From positions 1,488,001-1,552,000 of the forward strand of contig NZ_JABWRB020000001.1 of NCBI RefSeq assembly GCF_014268745.2: a DNA stretch of 64,000 bases, given 5' to 3'. The notes under the pieces are model-generated. The model was not told the origin of the DNA and made no database searches. It saw nothing but the letters and a program-made list of their open reading frames with translations. Below are positions 1 to 9,018 of the stretch, piece after piece; the stretch's first letter is position 1, and each line of letters starts with the position of its first letter. A program made the position numbers and the translations under genes. This stretch comes from Pseudomonas zanjanensis (GTDB lineage: Bacteria; Pseudomonadota; Gammaproteobacteria; Pseudomonadales; Pseudomonadaceae).

Positions 1-1578
1 CCAATCGGGATCCAGCAGTGTCGAGTGCCAGGAGGGCAGCCCGGCGCTGCTCAGGGCATCGATCACGCAATAAGCCTTGATGCCTGGGTAGTCCTTTTCC
101 ACCGACTCGGCCAAGGCGTAATGGCCCGGCAATAAAGGTGAAAACTGATCGGCCGCGCTGAAGATCAACAGCGTGAACGTTCCGTGGAACAGGTCGATCA
201 AGTGTTTTGTGGGCAGCCCTTGCAGTTGCCACAACTCGACATCGGGTGCCAGTTGCCCGGCGCGAGGTGCTGCACTCGGGAACTCGGTTTTTTTACCTTT
301 CTTGTTCCAGTTGTAGCGCTGTTTCTTCGTCAGCGATTCCTGGATGTAATCACTCTTTTCGTAGTGATACTGATGACCGGAAATCATTGACGGCAACTTA
401 CGCTGGACCTTTTTCCGTTTACTCAACAACGGCAGGACGTTGTCACGCAGCCAGACCAGGGCGCGCCGCCGGACGGTAATCAGCCCCGTCAACCGGTGGG
501 CGGTGTTCTCGACTTCCAGGGCAACCGGATAACGCTCCTCGTTGTAACTGTCGAGCAAGGACGGATCCGCCAGGCCCTGATCGACATAGGCGATTTTCCA
601 GGCCAGGTTATAGGCCTCGGAAACCCCCAGGTTCATCCATTGGCCACCGATGGGGCTGCCGATATGCGCCGAGTCCCCCAGCAGGAACACCGAGCCTTGT
701 TGCATCGTTTGCACGCGGCGATGCTGGAACGAGGCGATGGTCGTCGAGGAAATATTGGACAACGTCATCTTCTGCCCACGTCCTTCGCACAGGCGCTGGA
801 AGTTCTCCAGGCTCAGTGACGGACGCTCGCCTTCTGGCGGCAGGTTGTAGGGCATTTCGATGAACAGCCGATAACGGGACTGGGCGCTGATCGGCGCAAC
901 CGCCACGTAGCCGTCTTGTGCACCGAGGAAAAACGCGCCCTCATCCTGGCTGCCGGACCATTGGATATCGGCATCGGCGAGCATGAAGAAGCGGTCATAG
1001 GACGAACCTTCGAAGGTCATGTCCAGGCGTTTTCGGATGTTGCTGCGAGCGCCGTCACAGGCGGCCACCCAGCGACTGGCAAAGGTTTCGTCGGTGCCAT
1101 CGGCATGCTTGAGCGTCATGCGCACCGAACCCGGCAGGTTTTCGATGTCCACCAGTTCGGTGTTCCACTCCACCTCCGCGCCCAGTTCCTTCAACCGCTC
1201 CAGGAGAATCTTCTCGGTTTGTGGCTGTGGCAGGCTCAAGAGCAGGGGGTAGGTCGCGTCCAGGTAGGAGAAGTTGTAGTTCAGCACTCGCTTGGCATTC
1301 GACTGCACGGAAAACTGGTTGATCGTGAAACCGTCGTGAATGGCTTGCTCGGCAACCCCCAGGTCTCGAAAGATCTCCAGGGTGCGGGAATGGATCGCCA
1401 TCGCCTTGGTCGCGGTCGAGGGGCCGGCGTTCTTTTCAATGATGCGAAACGCCACGCCCCATTTTTTCAGCATGATTGCCAGGGACAGGCCGATGGGCCC
1501 GGCGCCGACGATCATGACGGTCGGGGCGCTGTCAGGGCGCTTGAAATGCTTGGGGGCCAAGTTGCTCAGCGTGTTCAT
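1..1578 (-). CDS. FAD-dependent aromatic-ring-type monooxygenase (3' end outside window)
   Basis: Reads open from the ATG at 1578 to the window edge (526 codons, no stop), so the C-terminus is missing. It is a class A flavoprotein monooxygenase of the phenol hydroxylase/TfdB type, which inserts oxygen into a substrate using FAD and NAD(P)H. Visible motifs are the Rossmann GAGPIG at about residues 25-30, a CDGARS motif (DG motif) near 173 and LLGDSAH (GD motif) near 300. A long C-terminal part follows, as in family members with a thioredoxin-like tail. It starts 3 bp after the stop of the HAD gene, so it is probably the last visible gene of the same minus-strand operon. The substrate is unknown. 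Confidence 0.85.
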   Translation of the reverse strand, partial: MNTLSNLAPKHFKRPDSAPTVMIVGAGPIGLSLAIMLKKWGVAFRIIEKNAGPSTATKAMAIHSRTLEIFRDLGVAEQAIHDGFTINQFSVQSNAKRVLNYNFSYLDATYPLLLSLPQPQTEKILLERLKELGAEVEWNTELVDIENLPGSVRMTLKHADGTDETFASRWVAACDGARSNIRKRLDMTFEGSSYDRFFMLADADIQWSGSQDEGAFFLGAQDGYVAVAPISAQSRYRLFIEMPYNLPPEGERPSLSLENFQRLCEGRGQKMTLSNISSTTIASFQHRRVQTMQQGSVFLLGDSAHIGSPIGGQWMNLGVSEAYNLAWKIAYVDQGLADPSLLDSYNEERYPVALEVENTAHRLTGLITVRRRALVWLRDNVLPLLSKRKKVQRKLPSMISGHQYHYEKSDYIQESLTKKQRYNWNKKGKKTEFPSAAPRAGQLAPDVELWQLQGLPTKHLIDLFHGTFTLLIFSAADQFSPLLPGHYALAESVEKDYPGIKAYCVIDALSSAGLPSWHSTLLDPDW

Positions 1579-1581
1579 CGA

Positions 1582-2193
1582 TCAGTACCAGTTTCTGTAG
1601 AAGGGAGAGTTGGCGATGCCGAGCAGGTCAGCGTCGCCTGATGAGTCGCCGTAGGCATAAATATAAAAATCATCCAGATTGCTCAGGCAGCCTTTCAGGC
1701 GCGTGACTTTCTCTCGCTCTACACAGTTGGTACCGGCGATCCCGCCGGTGAGTTTGTTTTTTGCCGTGGCCAGGCGCGTGCCGCACACATAGTCAAACCC
1801 CGCGGCCTGGCCCCAAGGGATCAGGTAGTTTTCCGGCGAGTTGCTGACCAGCGCGGTGATATGCCCCATGGACTGATGCCATTGCAGTCGCCGCAACGCC
1901 TCGGGCCTGAGCCAGAGCGGTAGCTGTTCGCTGATGAAGTATTTGGCATGCTCGCGTTCTTGCTCCACCGACAACCCGCCCAGGTAACAGGCAATGAAGG
2001 CCAGGCGCGCTTGCATCAGTGGGGTAATGCCCAGGATCACGCTGAGCATCTTGGGCAGCAGGGGAATGATCCGCAGCCAGAACGAACGGGTGCCGACGAT
2101 ATAGCGCATGTAGCGCCAGAAGGTGTGGCGGTCGGTCAACGTGCCGTCGAAGTCAAAAACGGCCAGTACCGGTTGGATGCTGTTAGTGTGCAT
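1582..2193 (-). CDS. HAD-superfamily (subfamily IB) phosphatase
   Basis: 203 aa. A phosphoserine-phosphatase-like hydrolase: the DFDGT nucleophile motif at about residues 14-18 supplies two Asp residues, SNS near 118 is motif II, and GDSSGDADLL near 184 is the Mg-binding motif IV. The start at 2193 follows a GGAAGAGG ribosome site and begins 11 bp inside the end of the AMP-ligase gene, so the two are translationally coupled; an upstream in-frame start at 2256 is less likely. Together with the ligase, SDR and monooxygenase it suggests a tailoring step in a small biosynthetic pathway. The substrate cannot be deduced. Confidence 0.8.
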   Translation of the reverse strand: MHTNSIQPVLAVFDFDGTLTDRHTFWRYMRYIVGTRSFWLRIIPLLPKMLSVILGITPLMQARLAFIACYLGGLSVEQEREHAKYFISEQLPLWLRPEALRRLQWHQSMGHITALVSNSPENYLIPWGQAAGFDYVCGTRLATAKNKLTGGIAGTNCVEREKVTRLKGCLSNLDDFYIYAYGDSSGDADLLGIANSPFYRNWY

Positions 2194-3703
2194 GTGCCTC
2201 TTCCTTGAGCGGGATGATCTCGATGGTCTTGGGCAGCTTGAAGCCCGACAGGTCACGCGAAAGCAGGGTGCTCAGCGCGTTCTGGGTCAGCTCGCCGGTC
2301 CCTTCGACGCACAGGTGCAGCACGTTGACTTCCTTGTGATCCGGGACGATATAGGCCCTGGCGCGCACCACGTCGGGGTGCTTGAGGGCGATGGATTCGA
2401 TTTCCACCAGGTCGACCATCTGCGCCTTGATCTTCGAGATGCGCAGGCGTTGGCAAAAGAAAAATACATGCCCATCGTCGTCGCGCCAGACCAGGTCACC
2501 GCTGTGGAACCAGCCGTCGCGGAAGAATCGGGCATTGGTGTCCTCGGCATCGTTGTAGCCGCCGATCACCATCGCGCCGCGGATCAGTAACTCGCCGATG
2601 CGCCCGGGTGCCACGTCCTGGCCCTCGGCATCGACGACGCGCAGTTCCACGCCGCTGATCGGCTGGCCCATGGCGCCGCGGTGGACCGGGCCAATCGAAC
2701 TCTGCACGAGCACCGGCATGCTTTCGGTCAAACCGTAGCCCTGGAGTACCGGATTGCAGCCCAGCAGCGTGCCCAGCTTTTCGGCTTCATCGGCCGGCAG
2801 GTGGCTGCCGCCCGAGTAGATCATCAGTTGCGGGTGCAACGGCAACCGCGCACCTTTGCGTTTGGCCAGCCGCGTATTGAAGTAACGAATGACATCGGGC
2901 ACCAGGCAAGCAAAGGTGACCTGGTGCTCGGACAGGACTTCTGCCAGGTCCCGGTTGAGCAGGGTGTTGGTCATGAGCAGGGTGGCGCCCACGCTCAAGG
3001 GAAACACCATCATCACCGACAGGCCGAAGATGGCATACAGCGGCAGTGTCACCAGATGCACGGAGCCGACGCCTTGCAGGTGAAAATGCTCGTGCAGCCC
3101 ATCGCTCGATTGCGTCAGGTCGAGGTAGCGGTGAGAAACCGCCAGTGGCCTGCCGATGCCTCGATAAGTGAATTGCACCGAGACGATCGGATTGCCTTCG
3201 GGCAGCAACAAGGGTTCGAGCTGTCGAGGCAAGTGAGAGGCGGCCGTTGCACTGGCGGGCAGGGGCGATGAAGGTTCGCTCCCGTCGTCCAGCACCAGGG
3301 CGTGTCTGACGCCGTTGTTGGGCTGGAATATCTCGTTGTGTTGCACCCATAGCACTGGGGTCGTGACCACCAGGGTCGGCCTGGCGAGGCTGACCACACT
3401 GTTCATTTCAAAAGAGGTCAACTTGTAGTTGAGGATGACCGGAATGGCACCCCGCCCGATAATCGCCAGGTAATAAGCGATGAAGGCCACCCCGTTGGGC
3501 AGCACCAGCGCGACTTTATCACCTGGCAATACACCGAGTGCCGTCAGGGTACCGTTGCAGGCTTCGGCCTTGATGCGCAGCTCGCGGTAAGTGACGGTAT
3601 CTTCTTCCGTGTCCAAGTGTCGGATAGCCACTTGCTCGGGAAAGGATTCCGAAAAACCGACAAAACGATGCAGAAAACCTTCTTTATATGAAAGGCTTTT
3701 CAT
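2183..3703 (-). CDS. Acyl-AMP ligase / acyl-CoA synthetase-like protein (ANL superfamily) with altered core motifs
   Basis: 506 aa. ANL-family architecture: large N-terminal adenylation domain, A5 motif YGLTE near residue 322, HSGDL near 402 and a short C-terminal domain. The phosphate-binding A3 loop, normally (T/S)SGTTGxPKG, reads TYRGIGRPLAVSH near 178-190. The protein ends about ten residues after KLPKTIEII, before the place where the A10 catalytic lysine (GK) normally lies. It may therefore adenylate a carrier-bound or unusual acid, or perform only one half-reaction. It is followed by the coupled HAD gene and preceded by an SDR gene 81 bp away. Confidence 0.8.
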   Translation of the reverse strand: MKSLSYKEGFLHRFVGFSESFPEQVAIRHLDTEEDTVTYRELRIKAEACNGTLTALGVLPGDKVALVLPNGVAFIAYYLAIIGRGAIPVILNYKLTSFEMNSVVSLARPTLVVTTPVLWVQHNEIFQPNNGVRHALVLDDGSEPSSPLPASATAASHLPRQLEPLLLPEGNPIVSVQFTYRGIGRPLAVSHRYLDLTQSSDGLHEHFHLQGVGSVHLVTLPLYAIFGLSVMMVFPLSVGATLLMTNTLLNRDLAEVLSEHQVTFACLVPDVIRYFNTRLAKRKGARLPLHPQLMIYSGGSHLPADEAEKLGTLLGCNPVLQGYGLTESMPVLVQSSIGPVHRGAMGQPISGVELRVVDAEGQDVAPGRIGELLIRGAMVIGGYNDAEDTNARFFRDGWFHSGDLVWRDDDGHVFFFCQRLRISKIKAQMVDLVEIESIALKHPDVVRARAYIVPDHKEVNVLHLCVEGTGELTQNALSTLLSRDLSGFKLPKTIEIIPLKEEAHAH

Positions 3704-3784
3704 TTACCAACCTCTTTCAATCCTTGGATATAGGGCGCGTCAAAAAAAGTACTACAGAGGCAGGCTTTATATGAATGGTCTCAA

Positions 3785-4798
3785 TTAAGCATCTGTGTAG
3801 TTGTTGTTCCGATACCAGTCCAAGGTATCGGTCAGGGTTTCAGCGACAGGGCGGAATTGGCATTGCAACTCCCTTGAACTTTTGTTGTGGCTGAAATGCG
3901 TGCGGTCTTGTTCTTGCGCCATGAGCTTGACCGTAGACGTACTGATCAGTACCGGCTTCTTGGTAATTCGGTAATAGCCTTCATAGATCAGCGCGATCAG
4001 TCGCAGCATGAACAAAGGCACTTTTCGTTCCGGGGCTTTTACGCCACTGACGCTGGCCAGCGCCTGGAAGATGCTCTTCATGTCCATGTGATTGCCGGCG
4101 GCGAGGTAACGCTCTCCGGACCTGCCGCGGGTGATGGCCGCGATTTGATGTTCGGCCACATCCCGGGCATCGACGACGGAAAAGCTGCCGGGAAGTACGC
4201 CGGGCAGTTTTTGTCCGACAAAGTCCAGCAGAAACTGCCCTGAGGAAGTCGGGCCGATATCCCCCGGGCCGAACATCCACCCTGGCAAGACCATGGCAAT
4301 GAACATGTCCGGGTGCTGCGCCAGGAATTGCTGGACTTTCTGTTCGGACAATATTTTGCTCAAGTAATAATCATCAGCCTCCTGTTCACTGCGAGACATG
4401 GTTTCATCGATCACTTGATCTTTATTGCCCTTCAACACCGCAATGGACGAGGTGTGCACGGCACGACGGATGCCGGCGTCATAAGCGGCTTGCAGCAAGC
4501 GCTCGGTGCCGGTCACATTCGTGTCATAGAGTTTTTGCCAGTGTTTCCCGCCTTTGTAACTGTCGCGGAAATAAGCCGCCGTATGGAACAAGGCATCGCA
4601 CCCTTGCAGTGCATGACTGAAGGCGTCGACATTGAGCATGTCGCCTTCGACCCATTCGACGGGCAGGCCGCTGAACTGTTTCTTGGCCTTCTCTGCGGAA
4701 CGAACCAGGGCTTTTACTTTGATGTTTCGTTTTAACAGCGCACGAACGACATTATTCCCGAGCAGGCCAGTAGCGCCTGTAACGAAGGCATATTCCAT
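3785..4798 (-). CDS. Extended SDR, dihydroflavonol-4-reductase/NAD-epimerase type
   Basis: 337 aa. NAD(P)-binding Rossmann motif GATGLLG at residues 8-14 and the YxxxK catalytic pair in DDYYLSK near 144-148; length and C-terminal region fit extended SDRs that reduce ketones or epimerise activated sugars. A strong GGAG ribosome site precedes the start. It is the first gene of the minus-strand cluster with the AMP-ligase, phosphatase and monooxygenase. Ketone reduction on an activated acyl chain is a reasonable inference but the substrate is not visible. Confidence 0.82.
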   Translation of the reverse strand: MEYAFVTGATGLLGNNVVRALLKRNIKVKALVRSAEKAKKQFSGLPVEWVEGDMLNVDAFSHALQGCDALFHTAAYFRDSYKGGKHWQKLYDTNVTGTERLLQAAYDAGIRRAVHTSSIAVLKGNKDQVIDETMSRSEQEADDYYLSKILSEQKVQQFLAQHPDMFIAMVLPGWMFGPGDIGPTSSGQFLLDFVGQKLPGVLPGSFSVVDARDVAEHQIAAITRGRSGERYLAAGNHMDMKSIFQALASVSGVKAPERKVPLFMLRLIALIYEGYYRITKKPVLISTSTVKLMAQEQDRTHFSHNKSSRELQCQFRPVAETLTDTLDWYRNNNYTDA

Positions 4799-5311
4799 TA
4801 AAATCCCGCTCCTGTGAGGTGACCTGTCATTGCATTGAGATCGGTGTCACTGACTCGATGCCCTGATCAGGCGTTGGGCTCCACCAACGGCGCAAGTAAA
4901 AACCATTCGGTATCTGAAAATCAAGCGGTATTTCGCAAAGCTAGCGAATCGATGGCTCTGAACCGGCCGTTACGTGGATTTTTTCATCCGATAGCGTGGC
5001 GTGGAGATGCGGAAAATGCGGCCTTGAGGAAGGTCAAAGAGGGGGCCAACCCGCCCGCGAGCAACGAGCCTCGATGGTTTGGATTCACCTGTTCCCGGTG
5101 TGAAAAACGTGACTGCATAGTCCATCTTGCATCACGGCAGGCTGTCCCGGTTACATGGCACATACATGGCACTTCTTGAAAGTTAAAATGTAAATGATTG
5201 AATGAGGCGCGTATAAGATATGATGGCGAACACGGGTTCACTACAGTGAGTAATCGCTTCGTCGCATTCAGATACAGGTGCATATTTTGACTGGCCAAAG
5301 GAGCCGAGGGC
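4799..5311. promoter_or_regulatory. Divergent promoter region between SDR cluster and TetR regulator
   Basis: About 513 bp with no credible gene. It separates the divergent SDR and TetR genes and must hold both promoters. A TATAAGATATGAT stretch near 5212-5224 could be a -10 region for the TetR gene. A small dyad, TCACT-AC-AGTGA at 5238-5249, is the best TetR-operator candidate I can see, but it is short. Confidence 0.4.
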
Positions 5312-5908
5312 GTGATTAAAAAGAGACTAGGTCGAGAAGAGAGCCAGCAAATAACAAGAGACAAATTATTCGACACTGCTACTGAGCTGATGATCAGCAA
5401 AGGCTTTCATGCCGCCAGCGTCAACGTCATTGCCGAGGAGGCCGGCTTCTCCAAAGGCGCCTTCTTTTCCAATTTTTCCAGTAAATCGGACTTGCTCCTG
5501 CAACTGACTCAACGCTTCAAGCGCGTTGAAATCGATCGATTGAGTACGACCCTGACGTCGGGGTATTCGTCGGAGCAGTTGAGCCATGGCTTGAATGCCT
5601 ATATCGACACCCTGAAGAACAATACCCGCTGTGCGATCCTCGACGCCGAGTTGCAATTGATTGCCCTGCGTGATGAAGCGTTCTCGCAGCATTACTATGA
5701 CCTGCATGAGGAAAACAGCGAGGCCTTGGGCAAGTTGATTACTGTCATATTCAACCATGCTGGCAAGAAACCACCGCTGGAACATGCCGCGCTTGCGAAG
5801 ACCTTCACGGCCTTGGCCGAAGGCTTGATATTGCAAGGGCATAAAGATCCGGCGACTGAAATAAAGCTGGTGCTCAATTCGCTCATCCAGACTGCAGAGT
5901 CTCTGTAG
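5312..5908 (+). CDS. TetR/AcrR-family transcriptional regulator
   Basis: 198 aa, GTG start 8 nt after an AAAGGAG site. N-terminal TetR helix-turn-helix (residues about 15-60; SVNVIAEEAGFSKGAFFSNF contains the recognition helix), followed by a ligand-binding helical domain. It is divergent from the SDR/AMP-ligase/HAD/monooxygenase cluster, so it most likely represses that cluster and itself in response to a small molecule. It converges with the ABC permease gene, 10 bp apart. Confidence 0.88.
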   Translation: MIKKRLGREESQQITRDKLFDTATELMISKGFHAASVNVIAEEAGFSKGAFFSNFSSKSDLLLQLTQRFKRVEIDRLSTTLTSGYSSEQLSHGLNAYIDTLKNNTRCAILDAELQLIALRDEAFSQHYYDLHEENSEALGKLITVIFNHAGKKPPLEHAALAKTFTALAEGLILQGHKDPATEIKLVLNSLIQTAESL

Positions 5909-5918
5909 GTCCTCGTCG

Positions 5919-6620
5919 TTATCGCTGATAGGCCAGCAATCGGCGCTCAGCCAATCGGAATACACCCACCAGCGCGCACGCCAGCACCATGTAGAGCAGC
6001 GCGGCAATGCCATAGGCCTGGAACGTCTTGAAGGTGGCAGCGTTGACATCTGCCGCGATTTTAAGGATGTCAGGAACGGTCGCGGTAAAGGCGATGGCCG
6101 TGGCGTGCAGGACAAAGATTACTTCGTTGCTGTAGGCCGGCAGTGCCCGGCGCAGCATGCTCGGTATCAGCACCAGCATGAACAATTGGCGACGGGTCAT
6201 GCCCAGGGCCAGTGCCGCCTCGATCTCACCGCGTGGGGTGGTGCGCAGCACGCCGGCAAGAATTTCGACGGTGTAGGCGCACGTATTCAAGGCCAGCGCC
6301 AGGATCACGCAATGCATGCCGTCACGAAAGAACCACCAGAGGCTGGGCGATTCCCTGATCAGGCTCAGGCTTGCCAGGCCGCTGTAGATGATCAGCAGTT
6401 GCACGAACAACGGCGTGCCGCGAAACACCAGGGTGTAAAGCTGGACAGGCAATGCCAGCCAACGATCGCCATAGGTGCGGACCAGCGCGAGGGGAATCGC
6501 CGCGGCCAGGCCGATAAGGGCGGACGTCACTAACAACCATAGGGTGACGGACAAACCACTCCAGCGATAACCGTCGGACCAGAGGAAGTTCGCCCCGAAC
6601 TCTTTCAGTATTTCGATCAT
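5919..6620 (-). CDS. Polar amino-acid-type ABC transporter permease (second subunit)
   Basis: 233 aa. HisM/ArtM-type inner-membrane permease of the HAAT family with about five hydrophobic segments and the EAA-like loop (EIEAALALGMTRRQLFMLVLIPSM). Its start overlaps the stop of the first permease gene by 4 bp, so both are in one operon with the binding protein, the sugar kinase and the deglycase. It probably imports a glycated amino acid. It is the last gene of the operon, and no ATPase gene follows it. Confidence 0.88.
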   Translation of the reverse strand: MIEILKEFGANFLWSDGYRWSGLSVTLWLLVTSALIGLAAAIPLALVRTYGDRWLALPVQLYTLVFRGTPLFVQLLIIYSGLASLSLIRESPSLWWFFRDGMHCVILALALNTCAYTVEILAGVLRTTPRGEIEAALALGMTRRQLFMLVLIPSMLRRALPAYSNEVIFVLHATAIAFTATVPDILKIAADVNAATFKTFQAYGIAALLYMVLACALVGVFRLAERRLLAYQR

Positions 6621-7306
6621 GACGCGCTCCGCTGTGGTTCGATGCTGTAGCGCCGTTCAAGGTGTTTGAGGGCCAGGCTGGACAGGATTGCAAAAGCCAG
6701 GAAAATCGCCGCAATCACCAGATAGAAAAACATTTGCCTTGAGGTCGCGTTGCCCGCCTGTTTGGCAACCTGGACCATGTCATTGAGGCCCAGCAGCGAG
6801 ATCAGTCCGGCACTTTTCAACAGCACTTGCCAGATGTTGCCGATGCCGGGCAATGCGAACCGCATCATTTGCGGCAGGCGAATACGCCGCAGTACTTGCC
6901 AATGACTCATGCCATAGGCCCGGGCCGCCTCCAGTTGACCGAACGGGATGGCCCTGAAGGCGCCGCGAAAGGTTTCGGTACAGTAGGCGCCGTAGATGAA
7001 GCCCAGCGTCCCGATGGCGGTACCGTAGGGATTCAACTGCAACGATTCCCGGCCGAACGCCTGGGCTATCTGGTTGATGCCGATTTGCGCGCTGTAATAG
7101 ATCAGCAGCATCAAGACCAGGTCCGGCACGCTGCGCACCAGCGTGGTGTAGACCGTTGCGACCAGCCGTAGCGGCGCCATGGGCGAGAGTTTCGCCAAGG
7201 CCCCGAGCAGGCCAAGCACAATGGCGACGCAGGCGGCCCATGTGGCCACCTGGACGGTCAGCCACGCGCCCTGGAAAATGAGATAGCCGTACCCTTCGAG
7301 AAACAT
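6617..7306 (-). CDS. Polar amino-acid-type ABC transporter permease (first subunit)
   Basis: 229 aa. HisQ-type permease with hydrophobic N-terminal segments and an EAA-like loop (LEAARAYGMSHWQVLRRIRLPQ) that contacts the ATPase. It follows the binding-protein gene by about 25 bp and overlaps the next permease by 4 bp. The transporter would need an ATPase encoded elsewhere, because none is found in the operon. Confidence 0.88.
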   Translation of the reverse strand: MFLEGYGYLIFQGAWLTVQVATWAACVAIVLGLLGALAKLSPMAPLRLVATVYTTLVRSVPDLVLMLLIYYSAQIGINQIAQAFGRESLQLNPYGTAIGTLGFIYGAYCTETFRGAFRAIPFGQLEAARAYGMSHWQVLRRIRLPQMMRFALPGIGNIWQVLLKSAGLISLLGLNDMVQVAKQAGNATSRQMFFYLVIAAIFLAFAILSSLALKHLERRYSIEPQRSAS

Positions 7307-7330
7307 GCTTTCAGGCTCCGCACGGGTGGT

Positions 7331-8101
7331 TTATTTCGGCGAGATGTCGAAGTCGAAGTACTTTCTGGCGATGCGTTCGTAGGTGCCGTTCTGGTGGATG
7401 CGTTCGAGCGCCTGATTGATTTCCCCGGCCAGGGCGGTATCGCTTTTACGCAAGCCGATGCCGGTGCCCGGGCCGAAGATCTCAGGTGACTTGACCACCT
7501 CGCCGGCATAGCCGAAGCCTTTGCCCATGGGTTTTTTCAACAGGCCTTCGGAAACGGCAATGGCATCGTCGAACGCTGCATCCAGGCGACCGTTGATCAA
7601 GTCCGAATAGGTCAAGTCACTGCTTTGATAGGGCACCACTTCCACGCCCTTCAGGCCCCACATCCGCTTGGCATAGACTTCGAATACGCTGCCTTGCTGC
7701 ACGCCGACACGCTTGCCGCGCAAGGATTCGGCCGTCGGTTGCAACGGGCTGCCTTGCGGGGCGACCAGGCGTGCCGGGGTGTCGTACAGGGTGTTGGAAA
7801 AGGCGATTTCGGCTTTGCGTGCTTCAGTGATGGAGAGGGCAGAAAGTATCCCATCGAACTTCCTGCCCTTGAGGGCCGAGACCATGCCGTCGAAGGCGTT
7901 TTCGACCCAGACGCAACGGCGTTGCAATTCGCTGCACAGGCTTTCGCCCAGCTCGATATCGAAACCTGTCAGCGAACCATCTGGTCGCTTGGACTCAAAA
8001 GGCGGGTAGGTGGGGTCGACCCCGAAACGCAGTTCTTCGTTGGCGCCCCAGGTTATCAGCGGGCTGGCCACGAGCATCAAACCGATCAGATATGTTTTCA
8101 T
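7331..8101 (-). CDS. Periplasmic amino-acid-type ABC substrate-binding protein
   Basis: 256 aa from the ATG at 8101, chosen because it begins a signal peptide (MKTYLIGLMLVASPLITWGA). The mature part is a family 3 solute-binding protein: FGVDPTYPPFE at the N-terminus, GFDIELGESLC, and a central DGILSALSIT segment typical of lysine/arginine/ornithine or opine binders. It lies between the FrlD-like kinase and two permeases, so its ligand is probably an Amadori compound such as a fructosyl-amino acid. That ligand assignment is inferred from context only. Confidence 0.88.
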   Translation of the reverse strand: MKTYLIGLMLVASPLITWGANEELRFGVDPTYPPFESKRPDGSLTGFDIELGESLCSELQRRCVWVENAFDGMVSALKGRKFDGILSALSITEARKAEIAFSNTLYDTPARLVAPQGSPLQPTAESLRGKRVGVQQGSVFEVYAKRMWGLKGVEVVPYQSSDLTYSDLINGRLDAAFDDAIAVSEGLLKKPMGKGFGYAGEVVKSPEIFGPGTGIGLRKSDTALAGEINQALERIHQNGTYERIARKYFDFDISPK

Positions 8102-8161
8102 CGACAGGGTATCCACGACAGGTTGGTAGAGCTGTCCCAGGAGGGCCCCGGGCAGCACGCA

Positions 8162-9016
8162 TCAGCCTTGAATGTTCAAGGCGTGTTTCAGGTGTTCGGC
8201 GCGTTGAATGTCTACGGCTCGTCCATGGCCAAAGCCTCCGGCCCAGCCGCACACTTGGCCGGCATGCTCGACGCCTTGTGAAAGACACTCGGCGAGGTTG
8301 TGCCGCGCTTGCCAGGCCAGCAGGAACGCGGCGATAAAACCGTCGCCGGCGCCCATGCTGTCGACGAACGTGCAGGGCCGCGCGGGCTGCTCATGCGCGC
8401 CCTGTGCGTCGACGGCGAGGGCACCCTGGGCGCCACGGGTGATGACCACCGTGGCCGGGCCCAGCGCCCGCATCGAGTCCGCCAGGTCACGGGCTTCACT
8501 GGATGACAGGTCGGCCGCCGAGAAAAAGGCAACGTCGACGTGCCGGATCATTGCCTGCCAATCGAACTCGACCCAGTTGTCCGAGAAGTCGAATGACAGG
8601 CAGCCGCTGGCCTGGCGAATCTGCGCCAGTTGGTTCTCAAGACCGCTATAGAGGCTGCTGTGGGCCAGCGGGAATTTCGCGAGGTAGGCCAGATCGTCGG
8701 CATCGAGTCGCAGTTGGCGACAGACGCCCGGGTCGCTGCCGAGAAACACCCGCTCGCCATCGATACTGTCGACACAGGCCCAGCCATTGGCCCCCGCCAG
8801 TGTGCGGCAACGGGAGACATCGACGGCTTCCTGTTGCAGGCAATCGAGCAGGTACTGGCCGTGCCGGTCATCGCCAACGCAGCCCAGGTAAGCACTGCGA
8901 GCATCCAGCCGGGCGGCGAACACCGCCACGTTGAGTGCGTTGCCGCCGGGGTATTCGATGTTCTGGTCCAGGTACACATCCAGGGTGTTGTCGCCGACCG
9001 CGATCAGGCTGGCCAT
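8162..9016 (-). CDS. PfkB-family sugar kinase, FrlD-like (fructosamine 6-kinase candidate)
   Basis: 284 aa from 9016 (MASLIAVGDN). The N-terminal GGNALNVAVFAARL segment and the C-terminal SMGAGDGF motif, with the catalytic Asp, mark a PfkB carbohydrate kinase. It resembles fructoselysine 6-kinase FrlD in length and in the opening AVGDNTLDVYLD. It would phosphorylate the sugar part of an imported fructosyl-amine before the deglycase cleaves it. It starts 2 bp after the deglycase stop. Other PfkB substrates cannot be excluded from sequence alone. Confidence 0.8.
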   Translation of the reverse strand: MASLIAVGDNTLDVYLDQNIEYPGGNALNVAVFAARLDARSAYLGCVGDDRHGQYLLDCLQQEAVDVSRCRTLAGANGWACVDSIDGERVFLGSDPGVCRQLRLDADDLAYLAKFPLAHSSLYSGLENQLAQIRQASGCLSFDFSDNWVEFDWQAMIRHVDVAFFSAADLSSSEARDLADSMRALGPATVVITRGAQGALAVDAQGAHEQPARPCTFVDSMGAGDGFIAAFLLAWQARHNLAECLSQGVEHAGQVCGWAGGFGHGRAVDIQRAEHLKHALNIQG

Positions 9017-9018
9017 GC

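Noticed and set aside
2183..4798. OleC-OleD pair of olefin biosynthesis
   Set aside because: An AMP-ligase and an extended SDR are present, but no OleA thiolase or OleB hydrolase is in the window, and the ligase motifs differ from typical OleC.
5366..6115. Minus-strand 249-codon frame spanning the TetR gene
   Set aside because: It runs across the convergent TetR and permease genes, both of which have clear family motifs.
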